From the NCBI GenBank assembly GCA_903881565.1, contig CAIRTR010000115.1:1-53333 (forward strand): 53,333 bases of DNA, in the 5' to 3' direction. The translations under genes were made by a program, and so were the position numbers. The stretch comes from Oligoflexia bacterium. GTDB taxonomy: Bacteria; Bdellovibrionota; UBA1018. A model generated the notes under the pieces. It worked only from the letters and a program-made list of their open reading frames with translations. It was not told the origin of the DNA and did no database searches. Below, piece after piece: positions 9,346-17,408 of this stretch (positions within the stretch are counted from its first letter, which is position 1; every line of letters starts with the position of its first letter).

Positions 9346-9386
9346 ACGCTATCATGATAGCGTTTAGTTTAACCAAACGCTATCTG
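9346..9386 (-). promoter_or_regulatory. Triple inverted half-site operator in front of ATPase copy 1
   Basis: Positions 9346-9363 form the perfect palindrome ACGCTATCATGATAGCGT, touching the start codon. A third half-site ACGCTATC lies at 9377-9384, so on the minus strand the order is GATAGCGTTT, 9 nt, AAACGCTATC, then the abutting GATAGCGT. Three alternating copies of an 8-bp core are typical of an autoregulator site. There is no Shine-Dalgarno sequence; a -10-like TATCAT sits 8 nt before the ATG, but I see no good -35 at the right distance. Confidence 0.6.
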
Positions 9387-9483
9387 ATAATTATCCTTAG
9401 AACCGCATCACAACTCACGCAGAAAACAATACGATAGATATCATGCGGTTACGGCAATCGCCTGACTCGATACAGGCTCCCCG

Positions 9484-11058
9484 CTACTTCTTCTTCGCTG
9501 ACCCTTCTACCTTCTTCGAAACCGCATAGGTCGCCAAAAGAAGCACAAGCTCCGCCGTGAAGATTGAGATCAAGAAGGCCGCGCCGCCCGAACTAAATCC
9601 ATAGCTGTGAAGTCCAACCGCCAGGATGTAATTCACTCCGAACCACGCCATGAGCACAAACATAAAACCAAACCCACCCATGAGCGTGAAGTTCAGGCCC
9701 TTAAACCAGCCGACATGGCGGCCGTGCAGGATGGCGATGTAAATCACAAGCGCGATCAAAGACCAGGTCTCCTTAGGATCCCAGCCCCAAAAACGGCCCC
9801 ACGAGTAATCCGCCCAGATACCGCCCAAAATGATCCCCGCAGCCAAAAATACCGCGCCGATCTGCATCGAAAGACGAGCCACATAGTTCCAACGATCGAT
9901 CGAGGCCGAGTCGCGGGTCCCAAAGAGATAACGGATCAAAACAAAATTACAGATGAACCAGCTCAACGCCAAGCAGGCATAGGACAAGGTGATCGTCGTC
10001 ACGTGCGTGCTCAACCAAAAATTATCGCGCAAAACGGGAACAAGCGGTTGAATCGTGCTGTCGAGCATCGTCGAAGCAAAACTCATCATGAACAGACAAA
10101 CCGAGTTACCGGCAAAGCCCACGGCCCAGATCCGCTTATCTTTAAGTTTAAGACCTAAGACGATACTGAGCGTGAATATCCCGAAGCCGCTCCACATCAC
10201 GGTCTCGTACATGTTCGTCACAGGTGCGCGACCTGAGACCATCACCCGAAGAGCCATTCCGTAAATTTCGATGCCCATGAGTAGGATGAAACTCAAAGCA
10301 GCCCAAATGCTGAATTTAGGCAGATTCACCGCGAGAATCGAAAACAAGAACCCAGCCAGACAAATCAAAATTGCAAAAGAGAAGGGCTTGGTGCTTTCGT
10401 AAAGAGTCTCAAGCTTTAAAGATTTTGCTTCATCTTCTGTCACATGGGCACGGCTTGCCACCAAGGCCGTCTCAAGATCTGGGAGTCCGGCCAGCTTGCC
10501 CTGCAAGCCTTTGAGTTCGATCCACTGATGACTCTCTGTTAAAATCTTCCAATCCATTCCACTTTCGATGGAGCCTAACTTCTCCATACGGCCCAGGACG
10601 CTTCCGATGTCAGAGCCAAAGCCGGAACTTTCCTGCCCTTTTTGTTGCAAACCTTGAATCGCATTCACGAGCTTCTCGCGCGCGACTTGCGCGGCCTCGA
10701 GTGAAACGCTCTTGTCTTCATGGGTCAAACCTAAAAGCTCTAAGGTCTTCTCGTGATCCACTTTGAGATTGAGCGAGCATTTGTATTTTTGCGTGACTTC
10801 AGCTCGCTGATTGAAACTCAAATAGCAATAGAGCGCGGTGGCAGAAATCTCAGAGCAAGCCTTTGATGGAAAAAGAAACTTCTTGACGCGAGCGGCGTGA
10901 AGCTTAAGCGGGGTGACTCGGCCATCGGCCAATATCGGCTGATCTTCTAGAGCAGGATTCAGGCAAAAATCGGCAGCCCGCGCCGCGGATCCCGCTGAGC
11001 CCAAGACCGATAAGCCCAAGCTCAATGCGACAATAAAACGAAGTGTTGAGTTTCTCAT
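9484..11058 (-). CDS. ccsA: Cytochrome c biogenesis protein CcsA (System II)
   Basis: The membrane heme-handling half of the System II (Ccs) cytochrome c synthetase. A signal-like N-terminus is followed by about 190 residues of periplasmic domain, then about eight membrane segments. The conserved PVTNMYET motif and the tryptophan-rich heme-binding WWD motif WGRFWGWDPKE are present, with flanking conserved His residues in STHVTT, ILHGRH and GLHSYG. At 524 residues it is longer than minimal CcsA because of the N-terminal extension. It overlaps resB by 4 nt, so the two subunits are cotranslated. It would mature the many multiheme cytochromes encoded further along. Confidence 0.93.
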   Translation of the reverse strand: MRNSTLRFIVALSLGLSVLGSAGSAARAADFCLNPALEDQPILADGRVTPLKLHAARVKKFLFPSKACSEISATALYCYLSFNQRAEVTQKYKCSLNLKVDHEKTLELLGLTHEDKSVSLEAAQVAREKLVNAIQGLQQKGQESSGFGSDIGSVLGRMEKLGSIESGMDWKILTESHQWIELKGLQGKLAGLPDLETALVASRAHVTEDEAKSLKLETLYESTKPFSFAILICLAGFLFSILAVNLPKFSIWAALSFILLMGIEIYGMALRVMVSGRAPVTNMYETVMWSGFGIFTLSIVLGLKLKDKRIWAVGFAGNSVCLFMMSFASTMLDSTIQPLVPVLRDNFWLSTHVTTITLSYACLALSWFICNFVLIRYLFGTRDSASIDRWNYVARLSMQIGAVFLAAGIILGGIWADYSWGRFWGWDPKETWSLIALVIYIAILHGRHVGWFKGLNFTLMGGFGFMFVLMAWFGVNYILAVGLHSYGFSSGGAAFLISIFTAELVLLLATYAVSKKVEGSAKKK

Positions 11059-12806
11059 GTTGATACCGTTCCTTTCGTGTTCTTTCCCTGATCAAACTTA
11101 ACGTAGCCATAAATGACCAAGAAATGCAGAATTAAGCCCAAAACCATTACAAGAGAACCGCCGTACTTCACCGCACGCCCTGGATCGCGATTGATCGAGA
11201 GCACTGAAGAATATTGGCCCGAATTCTCGTCTTGAAAATAAGATGACTGATAAAAAGTATATCCCGCAGCTTTGAGCGGATTGTTCATGTAGATGTGAGC
11301 CATGTTGCCATCCGTGAGCGCGCCTTCAAGGCCCGGAACGGAGCCCTTGATTCGCACAAACGATTCGTAACTGGCAGGACGATCCGTTCCCGGCACCTGC
11401 TCCATCTTAAAATGATCCAGCATCATCTCAAACGGCAGCAGGACTTCAGATTGCCCCAATTGGGCGATCACGTGATTGCTCTGGAACTCGCCGCGTTCAC
11501 GATTGGTGACCCAGAGGTCTTCGGTGCGACCGTCTTTTTCAAGACGCGCCAGGACCGCTTTGAAATTCTTGCCTTCTTCTTTACTCGGAGTCCCCTCTTC
11601 ATAGGCCATCACGGGAGCCTGATCAACTTCTTGCCCCAGAAGTTCAACCTTCAACCCCATCCAAGGCAGTTCAATGCTCTTGCCTTCAAATTTCGCGAAG
11701 GTCCATTTCGATCCTTTTCCAAAGCCGATCCGAATCGTGCCTGAAGGATCACGCGCAAGAAACACGGTGTTTTTTCCACGAATAGCCGAAAGATCAACGA
11801 AGCGCCACTCTGAAGCATCATCTGCTTCCATGCTCTTGGTGATAGGGGCGGTAGAGAATTTCGGAAAGAAACTCATCATCTTATTATCGCCGTCTTTCCC
11901 CTGCACCTTGAACTCGAAGCCTTCGATATTGCCGCCACCCTCTTGCACATGAGCAGGCGAGAGCGTCGCCTCAGCGGTGCCGATTGAAAATTTCAGAGGA
12001 GCTTTCACTTCTGAAAAGCCCTTCGAAAAACCATTTGCGGTGTTGACCAAAACAAAATGAGACGAATCCGCACTGCCCGCTAACAGCTTCTCAAGCGTGG
12101 CAAGATAAGCAGGCTGCAAAACTTCCATGCGAAGGGGGCCCAAATCCCCACTCATCGGAACAGGAGTGCCCGGATGGTTTGCCAGCGAAATCTGCTGTTG
12201 AAACTTGTCGTTCTTGATCAGCCAATCCGAAATCCAAAACCCAGGCGCCGGGCGAAAAGTGTGCCCCTCTTTGGCAAAGGGTAAAAACTTGACGAGCTTC
12301 ACTTGGCTCTTATCGGCAAAAAATGCGACCTGATCCAAATCCACTGGATTCACTGAAGACGGCATGCGAAAAGACTGCTCGTCTTTTCCATCCGAGAGAT
12401 AGAATACATCTTCATTAAGCCGCACGTTGGAGCGATATTCGCCGGGCGGCAAAATGATGGAGCCGTCGATACCCAAGTAACGGGTAAGCAAGGCGCCCGT
12501 GAGCAGCAGCACGAAGGAGAGGTGAATAAGATAAAAACCGATCAATCTTTTCTTAAGCGGAATGCGATCCAAGACCGCAAAAATAATGCTCATCGAGAGC
12601 GCGCCTTCAATCGCGTAAAACCACCAGGTATAATAAACGGCTTTGCCGACATACTCCGTGCCGTAAATGCTCTCGGCAAAAGTTCCGTAGACCATCGCAG
12701 CGACGAAGGAAAACAGCGCAATGATCGCGAATTTTACGGACGCGAAAAAACGAAAATACTTGTTTCGAGTAAATGGGAGTCGTTGTTTAAACATAAGTGG
12801 TTTCAC
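11055..12806 (-). CDS. resB: Cytochrome c biogenesis protein ResB (CcsB)
   Basis: The partner of CcsA in System II maturation, which is thought to present the reduced apocytochrome to heme. It is 583 residues with three N-terminal membrane segments (about 22-45, 63-80 and 95-115, the last followed by RYLGIDGSIILPPGEYR), a large periplasmic domain, and a C-terminal membrane segment GGSLVMVLGLILHFLVIYG followed by a short basic tail. NPLKAAGYTFYQSSYFQDE is the typical ResB C-terminal signature. It is the first gene of a two-gene operon; promoter signals must lie in 12807-13000. Confidence 0.92.
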   Translation of the reverse strand: MKPLMFKQRLPFTRNKYFRFFASVKFAIIALFSFVAAMVYGTFAESIYGTEYVGKAVYYTWWFYAIEGALSMSIIFAVLDRIPLKKRLIGFYLIHLSFVLLLTGALLTRYLGIDGSIILPPGEYRSNVRLNEDVFYLSDGKDEQSFRMPSSVNPVDLDQVAFFADKSQVKLVKFLPFAKEGHTFRPAPGFWISDWLIKNDKFQQQISLANHPGTPVPMSGDLGPLRMEVLQPAYLATLEKLLAGSADSSHFVLVNTANGFSKGFSEVKAPLKFSIGTAEATLSPAHVQEGGGNIEGFEFKVQGKDGDNKMMSFFPKFSTAPITKSMEADDASEWRFVDLSAIRGKNTVFLARDPSGTIRIGFGKGSKWTFAKFEGKSIELPWMGLKVELLGQEVDQAPVMAYEEGTPSKEEGKNFKAVLARLEKDGRTEDLWVTNRERGEFQSNHVIAQLGQSEVLLPFEMMLDHFKMEQVPGTDRPASYESFVRIKGSVPGLEGALTDGNMAHIYMNNPLKAAGYTFYQSSYFQDENSGQYSSVLSINRDPGRAVKYGGSLVMVLGLILHFLVIYGYVKFDQGKNTKGTVST

Positions 12807-12936
12807 CTTAGCGCAGCATTCTTCTTTTTAAAAGGTTAAACCCCGAGGGCTGAGTACACAATTATTTTAAAAATCATGAAGATAAACACACTGAGATTAA
12901 AATGAAATTAAAATTATCGCCGGGATCGACATGGTC

Positions 12937-12971
12937 TTGAAGGCGTCTAAAGTGGCCTAATACGCCCTCAA
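12937..12971. repeat. Short imperfect hairpin between resB and hipB
   Basis: TTGAAGGCGT (12937-12946) and ACGCCCTCAA (12962-12971) are inverted copies with one mismatch and a 15-nt spacer. No T-run follows on either strand. It lies in the divergent resB/hipB spacer and could be a regulatory site or a weak structure; nothing more can be supported. Confidence 0.35.
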
Positions 12972-13000
12972 GAGCGCAGCGGTTCTACAGATGGGGATTA

Positions 13001-13051
13001 GTACATTATAATGCACTAAAGTTGACGCAATTGAGCATTATAGTGTACAAT
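13001..13051 (+). promoter_or_regulatory. hipBA promoter and HipB operator
   Basis: Inverted arms GTACATTATAATGC (13001-13014) and GCATTATAGTGTAC (13035-13048) match at 13 of 14 positions with a 20-nt spacer. A sigma70-like promoter overlaps the right arm: TTGACG (13022-13027), 18-nt spacer, TACAAT (13046-13051). A bound HipB dimer of dimers would cover both promoter elements. The gene then has a normal Shine-Dalgarno sequence (GGCGGAG) before ATG 13071. Confidence 0.7.
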
Positions 13052-13070
13052 TGCTACAGGCGGAGCACTC

Positions 13071-13406
13071 ATGCAAACATCAAAACTAATCCTCGAAGCA
13101 AGCTTGGAACTCAAGGAAGTTGGCCGACTCCTTAGTGAAGCTCGAAAACGGCGAACTTTGTCGATTTCAAAATTGGCTGATCGGATCGGGGTTGATCGCC
13201 GCACCTTGAGCCAGCTCGAAAAGGGCAGTCCTACGGTCTCATTAGGAATCTTCTTTCAAGTTCTGAGCGCCCTACAACTTCTCCGTGGGCTGAGTGAAGC
13301 TCTCAAGCCTGAAAATGATATCGAGGCGATTTCTGCGGCAGTTCGCAGAGCTCGCCGACGTCAGCCCCCCTTAAAGAAAATCAGCGACAAGAAGGTGAAC
13401 TTCTAA
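13071..13406 (+). CDS. hipB: HipB-type helix-turn-helix antitoxin
   Basis: An XRE-family DNA-binding protein of 111 residues. The HTH spans about residues 25-75 and contains LSISKLADRIGVDRRTLSQLEKGSPTV, with the recognition helix in DRRTLSQLE. The basic C-terminal tail (RRARRRQPPLKK) extends past the domain. The product should neutralise HipA and repress its own promoter through the inverted repeat at 13001-13048. Its TAA overlaps the hipA ATG by one base. Confidence 0.88.
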   Translation: MQTSKLILEASLELKEVGRLLSEARKRRTLSISKLADRIGVDRRTLSQLEKGSPTVSLGIFFQVLSALQLLRGLSEALKPENDIEAISAAVRRARRRQPPLKKISDKKVNF

Positions 13407-14623
13407 TGATCCAAGAACTCTTCGTTTACGTCTATTTGGATTCTGAGGGCTGGGTGCCTGCAGGCTTACTTCAATATGAGGAAACCGGTCGATTTTCATC
13501 GAGCAGTTTTCGGTACGGGGTCAAGTACCTCGATCGTCCAAACAGGATTGCGATTGACCCAGAACAACTCCCACTCCAAAACCGGACTTTCACCACTCCC
13601 GAGGGATTTAGTCTCTTCAACGGAATTCGTGACGCCGGTCCCGACAAGTGGGGCCGTTACTTACTCGACAAAAGATTCTCCCGTTCTCTTACTGAACTCG
13701 AGTACGTTGCCGCAACTGGGCCAAACCGGGGAGGTGCATTAGCATTCTCTGATGACCCATCAACCGGACCCAAGATATACACACCCACGGGATTCGAAAA
13801 CTTGCTCGAAAAACGCCTTGATCTCGACCTTTGCGCTGGGGCAATCAAAGATCTCGAAGTGACCAACGAAACAATTAGGCTCAAAGAATACCTGCAATAC
13901 GGTCCGTCTCTGGGGGGCGCACGCCCTAAGGCAACCGTCTTTTTAAACGGGAAACCTTATCTCGCCAAATTTTCACTTTCACTCGACAGCAGAAACGAAC
14001 CCCTGGTTGAATTCGCGACCATGACTCTTGCTCAGAAATGTGGATTGCGAGTTCCCGCTTTAAAACTAGTTAAAGCCGCCGGCCGCACGGTCTACTTGAT
14101 TGAGCGCTTTGACCGCAGGCCCGATGAAACGCCGATACCCTTTATTTCAGGTCTGACCTTAACGGGGTCGCACGAAAGCGACTACTCATCCTGGAGCTAT
14201 CACAGCTTAGTCGATGCGATCATGAAGTATTCGAGCCAAGTCGAGCTCGACCTCCGCGAACTCTTTCAACGAATGATTTTTAATATCATAGTTTACAATA
14301 ACGATGATCATTTGCGGAACTTTGGTTTCCTAAACACAGGTCCAGACCATTGGAACCTTTCCCCGCTTTACGATGTTGTTCCTGCTCAAGTGAATTCGCA
14401 AAGTTATTCTTTGGCTATGACCGTAGGAACCGAGGGAAAGAAAGCCTCTATCTCTAACGCGCTTTCGCTTTGCGAGCGTTTTCGACTCACTCCCGATGAA
14501 GCGAATCTGCTGATAAGTCGAATGAAGAAAGTGACAAGTTCCTGGCGGGATTGTTTCAAGAAAGTTGGATTAAAGGATAACGAACTAAAGGCCCTTGAAA
14601 ACAGTTTTGCGGATAAGGAATGA
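13406..14623 (+). CDS. hipA: HipA-type serine/threonine kinase toxin
   Basis: HipA toxins phosphorylate glutamyl-tRNA synthetase or related targets and cause growth arrest. This 405-residue protein has the N-terminal HipA_N fold (VYVYLDSEGWVPAGLLQY), the Gly-rich loop YGPSLGGARPKAT, the ATP-site lysine in GKPYLAKFSL, the catalytic segment NIIVYNNDDHLRNFGFL and the metal-binding LSPLYDVVP. All catalytic motifs look intact, so the module is probably active. It is cotranscribed with hipB by TAATG overlap. It opens an accessory patch between resB and the mtr genes. Confidence 0.92.
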   Translation: MIQELFVYVYLDSEGWVPAGLLQYEETGRFSSSSFRYGVKYLDRPNRIAIDPEQLPLQNRTFTTPEGFSLFNGIRDAGPDKWGRYLLDKRFSRSLTELEYVAATGPNRGGALAFSDDPSTGPKIYTPTGFENLLEKRLDLDLCAGAIKDLEVTNETIRLKEYLQYGPSLGGARPKATVFLNGKPYLAKFSLSLDSRNEPLVEFATMTLAQKCGLRVPALKLVKAAGRTVYLIERFDRRPDETPIPFISGLTLTGSHESDYSSWSYHSLVDAIMKYSSQVELDLRELFQRMIFNIIVYNNDDHLRNFGFLNTGPDHWNLSPLYDVVPAQVNSQSYSLAMTVGTEGKKASISNALSLCERFRLTPDEANLLISRMKKVTSSWRDCFKKVGLKDNELKALENSFADKE

Positions 14624-14692
14624 ATTTTACCGTCACTGTAAAATCAATGATCCAATACGGAATTTGACAGTCACAGCGTTTTTCGTTATCCT
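14624..14692 (+). promoter_or_regulatory. Near-consensus promoter and inverted repeats before ATPase copy 2
   Basis: TTGACA (14664-14669), a 17-nt spacer and TATCCT (14687-14692) form an almost ideal sigma70 promoter. The -10 ends only 6 nt before ATG 14699 and there is no Shine-Dalgarno sequence, so the transcript should be leaderless. Upstream, ATTTTAC (14624-14630) and GTAAAAT (14638-14644) are perfect inverted arms; the GTCACTGTAAAAT block is also roughly inverted in ATTTGACAGTCAC across the -35. Confidence 0.6.
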
Positions 14693-14698
14693 ATCAAC

Positions 14699-15783
14699 AT
14701 GCCCCACTTTCGACACCGGCATGCCTTGCCTCTTTTTGAGAACCACCTCCAATTCAGCCCTTTGGTAGGAGTGTTCGGTCACCGACAGGTCGGCAAGACG
14801 AGTGCCAAATGTGCCCCCCCTTGTTTCCTGCCCTTAAAGAGTGGGTGCGCAAGCATCCCAAACCTGGACAATTTGTATTGACCGGATCCGTGCGCTTCTC
14901 GAGCCGCAAAGCGATTCGTGAGTCCTTGACCGGGCGTCTGGTAGGCTTGGAACTTTATCCACTCGTTCTTACGGAACTACTGGAGCGCAAACTCCCTGGC
15001 ACACTCCCCTCTATAATGAAGGCCGACACGTTTGATCACGCCTTGCTTCAAGCTTTGCCAAAGCCAAGCCGCACAGAACAGGCCACGTGGGAGAAGTACT
15101 TAGAGCAAGGGGGGCTACCACGACTCGCGTTGACCCGTGATCCCCGTCATCGACTTGATCTGCTGGATTCAATCCTCAAGCTCATCTTAGATCGCGACCT
15201 CCGTATGGTGATCGAAACCCACCTCTCTCTTGAGACATTGCTTAAGTTTTTGCGCTACATTGCGACCCAGGCTTGGGAACCTTTCAACTATTCTGAAGCC
15301 AAACGCATTTTAGGACTCAATGAAGTGACCCAGAAGAAGCTGCTCTTTGGACTTGAATCGATTTTTCTCGTGCGAAGAATCTCGATACAGGGGAAAAGGG
15401 CTACAACTTTTTTACTAGAAGACCAACTTGAGGAGTTCACACTCTCTAATCAGACATTATCATTATCGCGCCAAATCTACGGGGCCCTCTATCGCAATCT
15501 GCGCGCACAGCTGGGTTACCGCTCCGGAACCCTATTTGAGTGTTTTTCTTATCGCCTTAGAAGCGGGGCATGGGTCCCCCTCGTTTTTCGAGCAAACGGC
15601 AAAGAGATTGGCTTTGTGGTCATCGAGGAGGAAACCCCCAATATTGGCCAGATGCGCTCCGCCAGTCGGTTCTTAAGGGACTTTCCGAGCGGAAAAGTGG
15701 TTTTTGTACGGCCGCAAGTTTCTGCACCTGAGATTATCGAAGCACGCATTGTGAGCTGCTCAGCGGCGTCGCTAGTGACTTAA
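14699..15783 (+). pseudogene. AAA/DUF4143 ATPase, internally deleted and frameshifted (copy 2)
   Basis: The N-terminus (MPHFRHRHALPLF, Walker A GHRQVGKTS) matches the intact ATPase at 32163, which starts MPHSRKRHVLPLF. Right after Walker A the reading frame changes at a C7 run (14814-14820) and resumes in another frame at PPLFPALKEWVRKHPKPGQFVLTGS. Compared with the family, about 50-60 residues including Walker B are gone. The rest (sensor, winged helix, C-terminal domain) is uninterrupted to the TAA at 15783. ATPase function must be lost. The C-terminal domain lacks the E-x-K pattern of the other copies. The 5' promoter is still intact, so decay looks recent. Confidence 0.82.
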
Positions 15784-15869
15784 GCGCATAGCATTTGTGT
15801 TCTTTGCCCCGCTTTCGTACAATCATTGAGGAAACCGCTACGTTCGGAAAGCTGTCTAGGAGGAACCAC

Positions 15870-16076
15870 ATGAAGAGAACCAAAGACAAAATCGTTAGCG
15901 ATGTACGCCAAGCGCGCGAAGAAGTGTGGAAAGATTATCAACGTGATCCCACTGCTTTCAATCAACAATCAGAGGAGATCCGAAAACGGCTTCACTTGAA
16001 GCGATCAAAGTTAAAACCAGTGGCGACAACTTTACAGGAAATCAGGGAACGTAAACTCCGCAAGAAAATCGCTTGA
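15870..16076 (+). CDS. Small charged protein, orphan antitoxin-like
   Basis: A 68-residue, Lys/Arg/Glu-rich protein that starts MKRTKDKIVSDVRQAREEVW behind a strong AGGAGG Shine-Dalgarno sequence (15857-15862). Short ORFs with a KIVxDVRxxREE start often encode antitoxins next to PIN-like or other toxins, but no toxin gene follows; the next 170 bp hold no convincing ORF. I cannot assign a family with confidence. The strong RBS is the main reason to believe it is translated. The frame is open upstream to 15795, but that part lacks a start signal. Confidence 0.5.
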   Translation: MKRTKDKIVSDVRQAREEVWKDYQRDPTAFNQQSEEIRKRLHLKRSKLKPVATTLQEIRERKLRKKIA

Positions 16077-16252
16077 GGTAGCGCGTGGGGTAGCTTTGGA
16101 ATTTTGTAAATTTTCTGCAGTCTAACCCGTGCGGTCTTCACTGCAACGCCACACAAGGAATGCCATGGTAAGTTTCTTGGCGGCTAACGAACTCCATTTT
16201 GAGTCCCAATTTAGAATATCAATCTCTAAATTGCGACAATAAGCCTCTCAAG

Positions 16253-16510
16253 TCAGCGTTTAAAAAACTGCTCAAGCGACATCGCCTCTGACTTAGGGCG
16301 GACAAGGTTGATATCGGGCGTAATCAACCACCCTTTTCCGAATGCCCTTTCGAGAACTTGAAAATCCCAATCCGAAATCGACCGCTGATCCTTTACCTCC
16401 ACGGGAAACAGCAGTTTTCGGCTCTTATCGACCACAAGGTAGTCCAGCTCGTTTCCCCCAGAACTCTTCCAAGTAAAGACGCTACGAGGAGCGGAGAGCC
16501 CCCCCCCTGT
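16253..16510 (-). pseudogene. C-terminal remnant of an AAA/DUF4143 ATPase (copy 3)
   Basis: On the minus strand the frame reads VFTWKSSGGNELDYLVVDKS, then LLFPVEVKDQRSISDWDFQVL, which is the PD-(D/E)xK-like end of DUF4143 proteins (compare ELDFVL and IECK in copy 1). No ATPase domain lies upstream: homology stops at a run of nine C bases (16499-16507). The 60-residue piece has no start signal and ends with a normal stop. It is read as the stump of a deleted gene rather than a functional small protein. Confidence 0.65.
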
Positions 16511-16600
16511 TCCACCAAGGATTATCGTTAGTTAGGTCCATTTATCAATTATAACTACAGGACTAGTCAAATTGCCGGGCATTTTAACTAGGGCAACGTC

Positions 16601-16631
16601 GCTTGTCACTTCTCAAACTTAAGAACTTGGC
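16601..16631 (+). repeat. 31-bp direct repeat, left copy
   Basis: This 31-nt block (core CTTCTCAAACTTAAGAA, 16609-16625) recurs at 17349-17379 with 27 of 31 identities. The two copies bracket the AbrB-like toxin-antitoxin pair. This left copy ends 5 nt from the stop of the toxin-like gene and has no gene start beside it. Confidence 0.75.
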
Positions 16632-16635
16632 CGAC

Positions 16636-17013
16636 TCAAATGTCCTCATCGCCCGATTCTTTATATGCGCTGTCGTGATCCGGGTGGAGCGAAATAAACC
16701 GCATATACACCCCATCGCGAGTCACCCGCGCTCGAAACTTATCGGTCACACGAATGGAGGCCACCACACTCCCTGTGGCGGTCCTTTGGTCTAGCACTTC
16801 CCAGTTCAGTCCTCGCTTTTGGCTTTTGGATGAGGTTGCAAGGACCTGCGCCCATGTCATCTTTTGAATCTTTTCAACGCAAGCCCGAACCTCAGTGAGT
16901 TGGACAAGCTCCAGCTCTGCGAAGTCGTCTTGAATACGCGGAAACTCCAGATCAACCTGGACCAGTTCGTGATGGGTCGAACCTCGCTCAGGTTCGTTTT
17001 TTTGCTTTGTCAC
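16636..17013 (-). CDS. Putative toxin partner of an AbrB-type antitoxin
   Basis: A 125-residue protein with no confidently recognised family. The C-terminal part (ASIRVTDKFRARVTRDGVYMRFISLHPDHDSAY) looks like a compact beta-sheet domain similar to those found next to AbrB/MazE-like genes. The N-terminus is polar and acidic. It overlaps the upstream antitoxin-like gene by 26 nt, so the two are translationally coupled in the order antitoxin-toxin. The toxin role is inferred from gene pairing and size, not from catalytic residues. Confidence 0.5.
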   Translation of the reverse strand: MTKQKNEPERGSTHHELVQVDLEFPRIQDDFAELELVQLTEVRACVEKIQKMTWAQVLATSSKSQKRGLNWEVLDQRTATGSVVASIRVTDKFRARVTRDGVYMRFISLHPDHDSAYKESGDEDI

Positions 17014-17284
17014 CGGATCGCTTCTCTAGTCGGTTAAACAGAGCATCTGTATCGGTTGATTTGGGTGGACTTTTGGTGCTCCACTTATTGAAATCATGGA
17101 GCGCTTCTTGGGCCGTCGGTGAGAAAAATGTCGCTTGGTGCTCTGGTACAAAAAAACCGGCAACAATTTTGAGTTCAGTATCGCTTACTTCTTCAAGGCG
17201 TATTTCGCGACCGGCCCATTTTTTCCCGATGCTAATTTGCCCATTCGCAGCCACGCGAATCAGTCTTGCAGATGATGGAGGCAT
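16988..17284 (-). CDS. AbrB/MazE-like antitoxin candidate
   Basis: A 98-residue protein whose first half (IRVAANGQISIGKKWAGREIRLEEVSDTELKIVAG) fits a swapped-hairpin AbrB/MazE DNA-binding fold, followed by FVPEHQA and a charged C-terminal tail suited to toxin binding. The ATG has a good Shine-Dalgarno sequence (TTAGGAGAT). The upstream 40 bp are very AT-rich. The pair sits inside a 31-bp direct repeat and directly upstream of, and divergent from, an ATPase gene. Family assignment is by eye. Confidence 0.55.
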   Translation of the reverse strand: MPPSSARLIRVAANGQISIGKKWAGREIRLEEVSDTELKIVAGFFVPEHQATFFSPTAQEALHDFNKWSTKSPPKSTDTDALFNRLEKRSGDKAKKRT

Positions 17285-17348
17285 ATGAGTAATCTCCTAA
17301 ATACATAATATAGGATTTTACATATTTATGCAAATCGCATTTCATGCG

Positions 17349-17379
17349 GCTTGTGCCTTCTCAAACTTAAGAATTTGAC
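17349..17379 (+). repeat. 31-bp direct repeat, right copy
   Basis: Right copy of the repeat at 16601-16631. Here it forms part of the promoter of ATPase copy 4: its last bases overlap the -35 TTGACT (17375-17380) and its CTTCTCAA word is repeated in the adjoining palindrome. This suggests the right copy is the original context and the left copy a displaced duplicate. Confidence 0.75.
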
Positions 17380-17403
17380 TTCTCAAGTTTGAGAAGCTAC
17401 CAT
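17375..17403 (+). promoter_or_regulatory. Leaderless promoter with embedded palindrome before ATPase copy 4
   Basis: TTGACT (17375-17380), a 17-nt spacer and TACCAT (17398-17403) are followed by only 5 nt before ATG 17409, with no Shine-Dalgarno sequence. The palindrome CTTCTCAAGTTTGAGAAG (17379-17396; 8-bp perfect arms around GT) fills the spacer between -35 and -10. Any protein binding it would block RNA polymerase. Confidence 0.65.
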
Positions 17404-17408
17404 AAGTT

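Noticed and set aside
9607-10158. 183-residue plus-strand ORF
   Set aside because: Antisense shadow of ccsA; low-complexity Arg/Lys/Pro/His composition with no domain.
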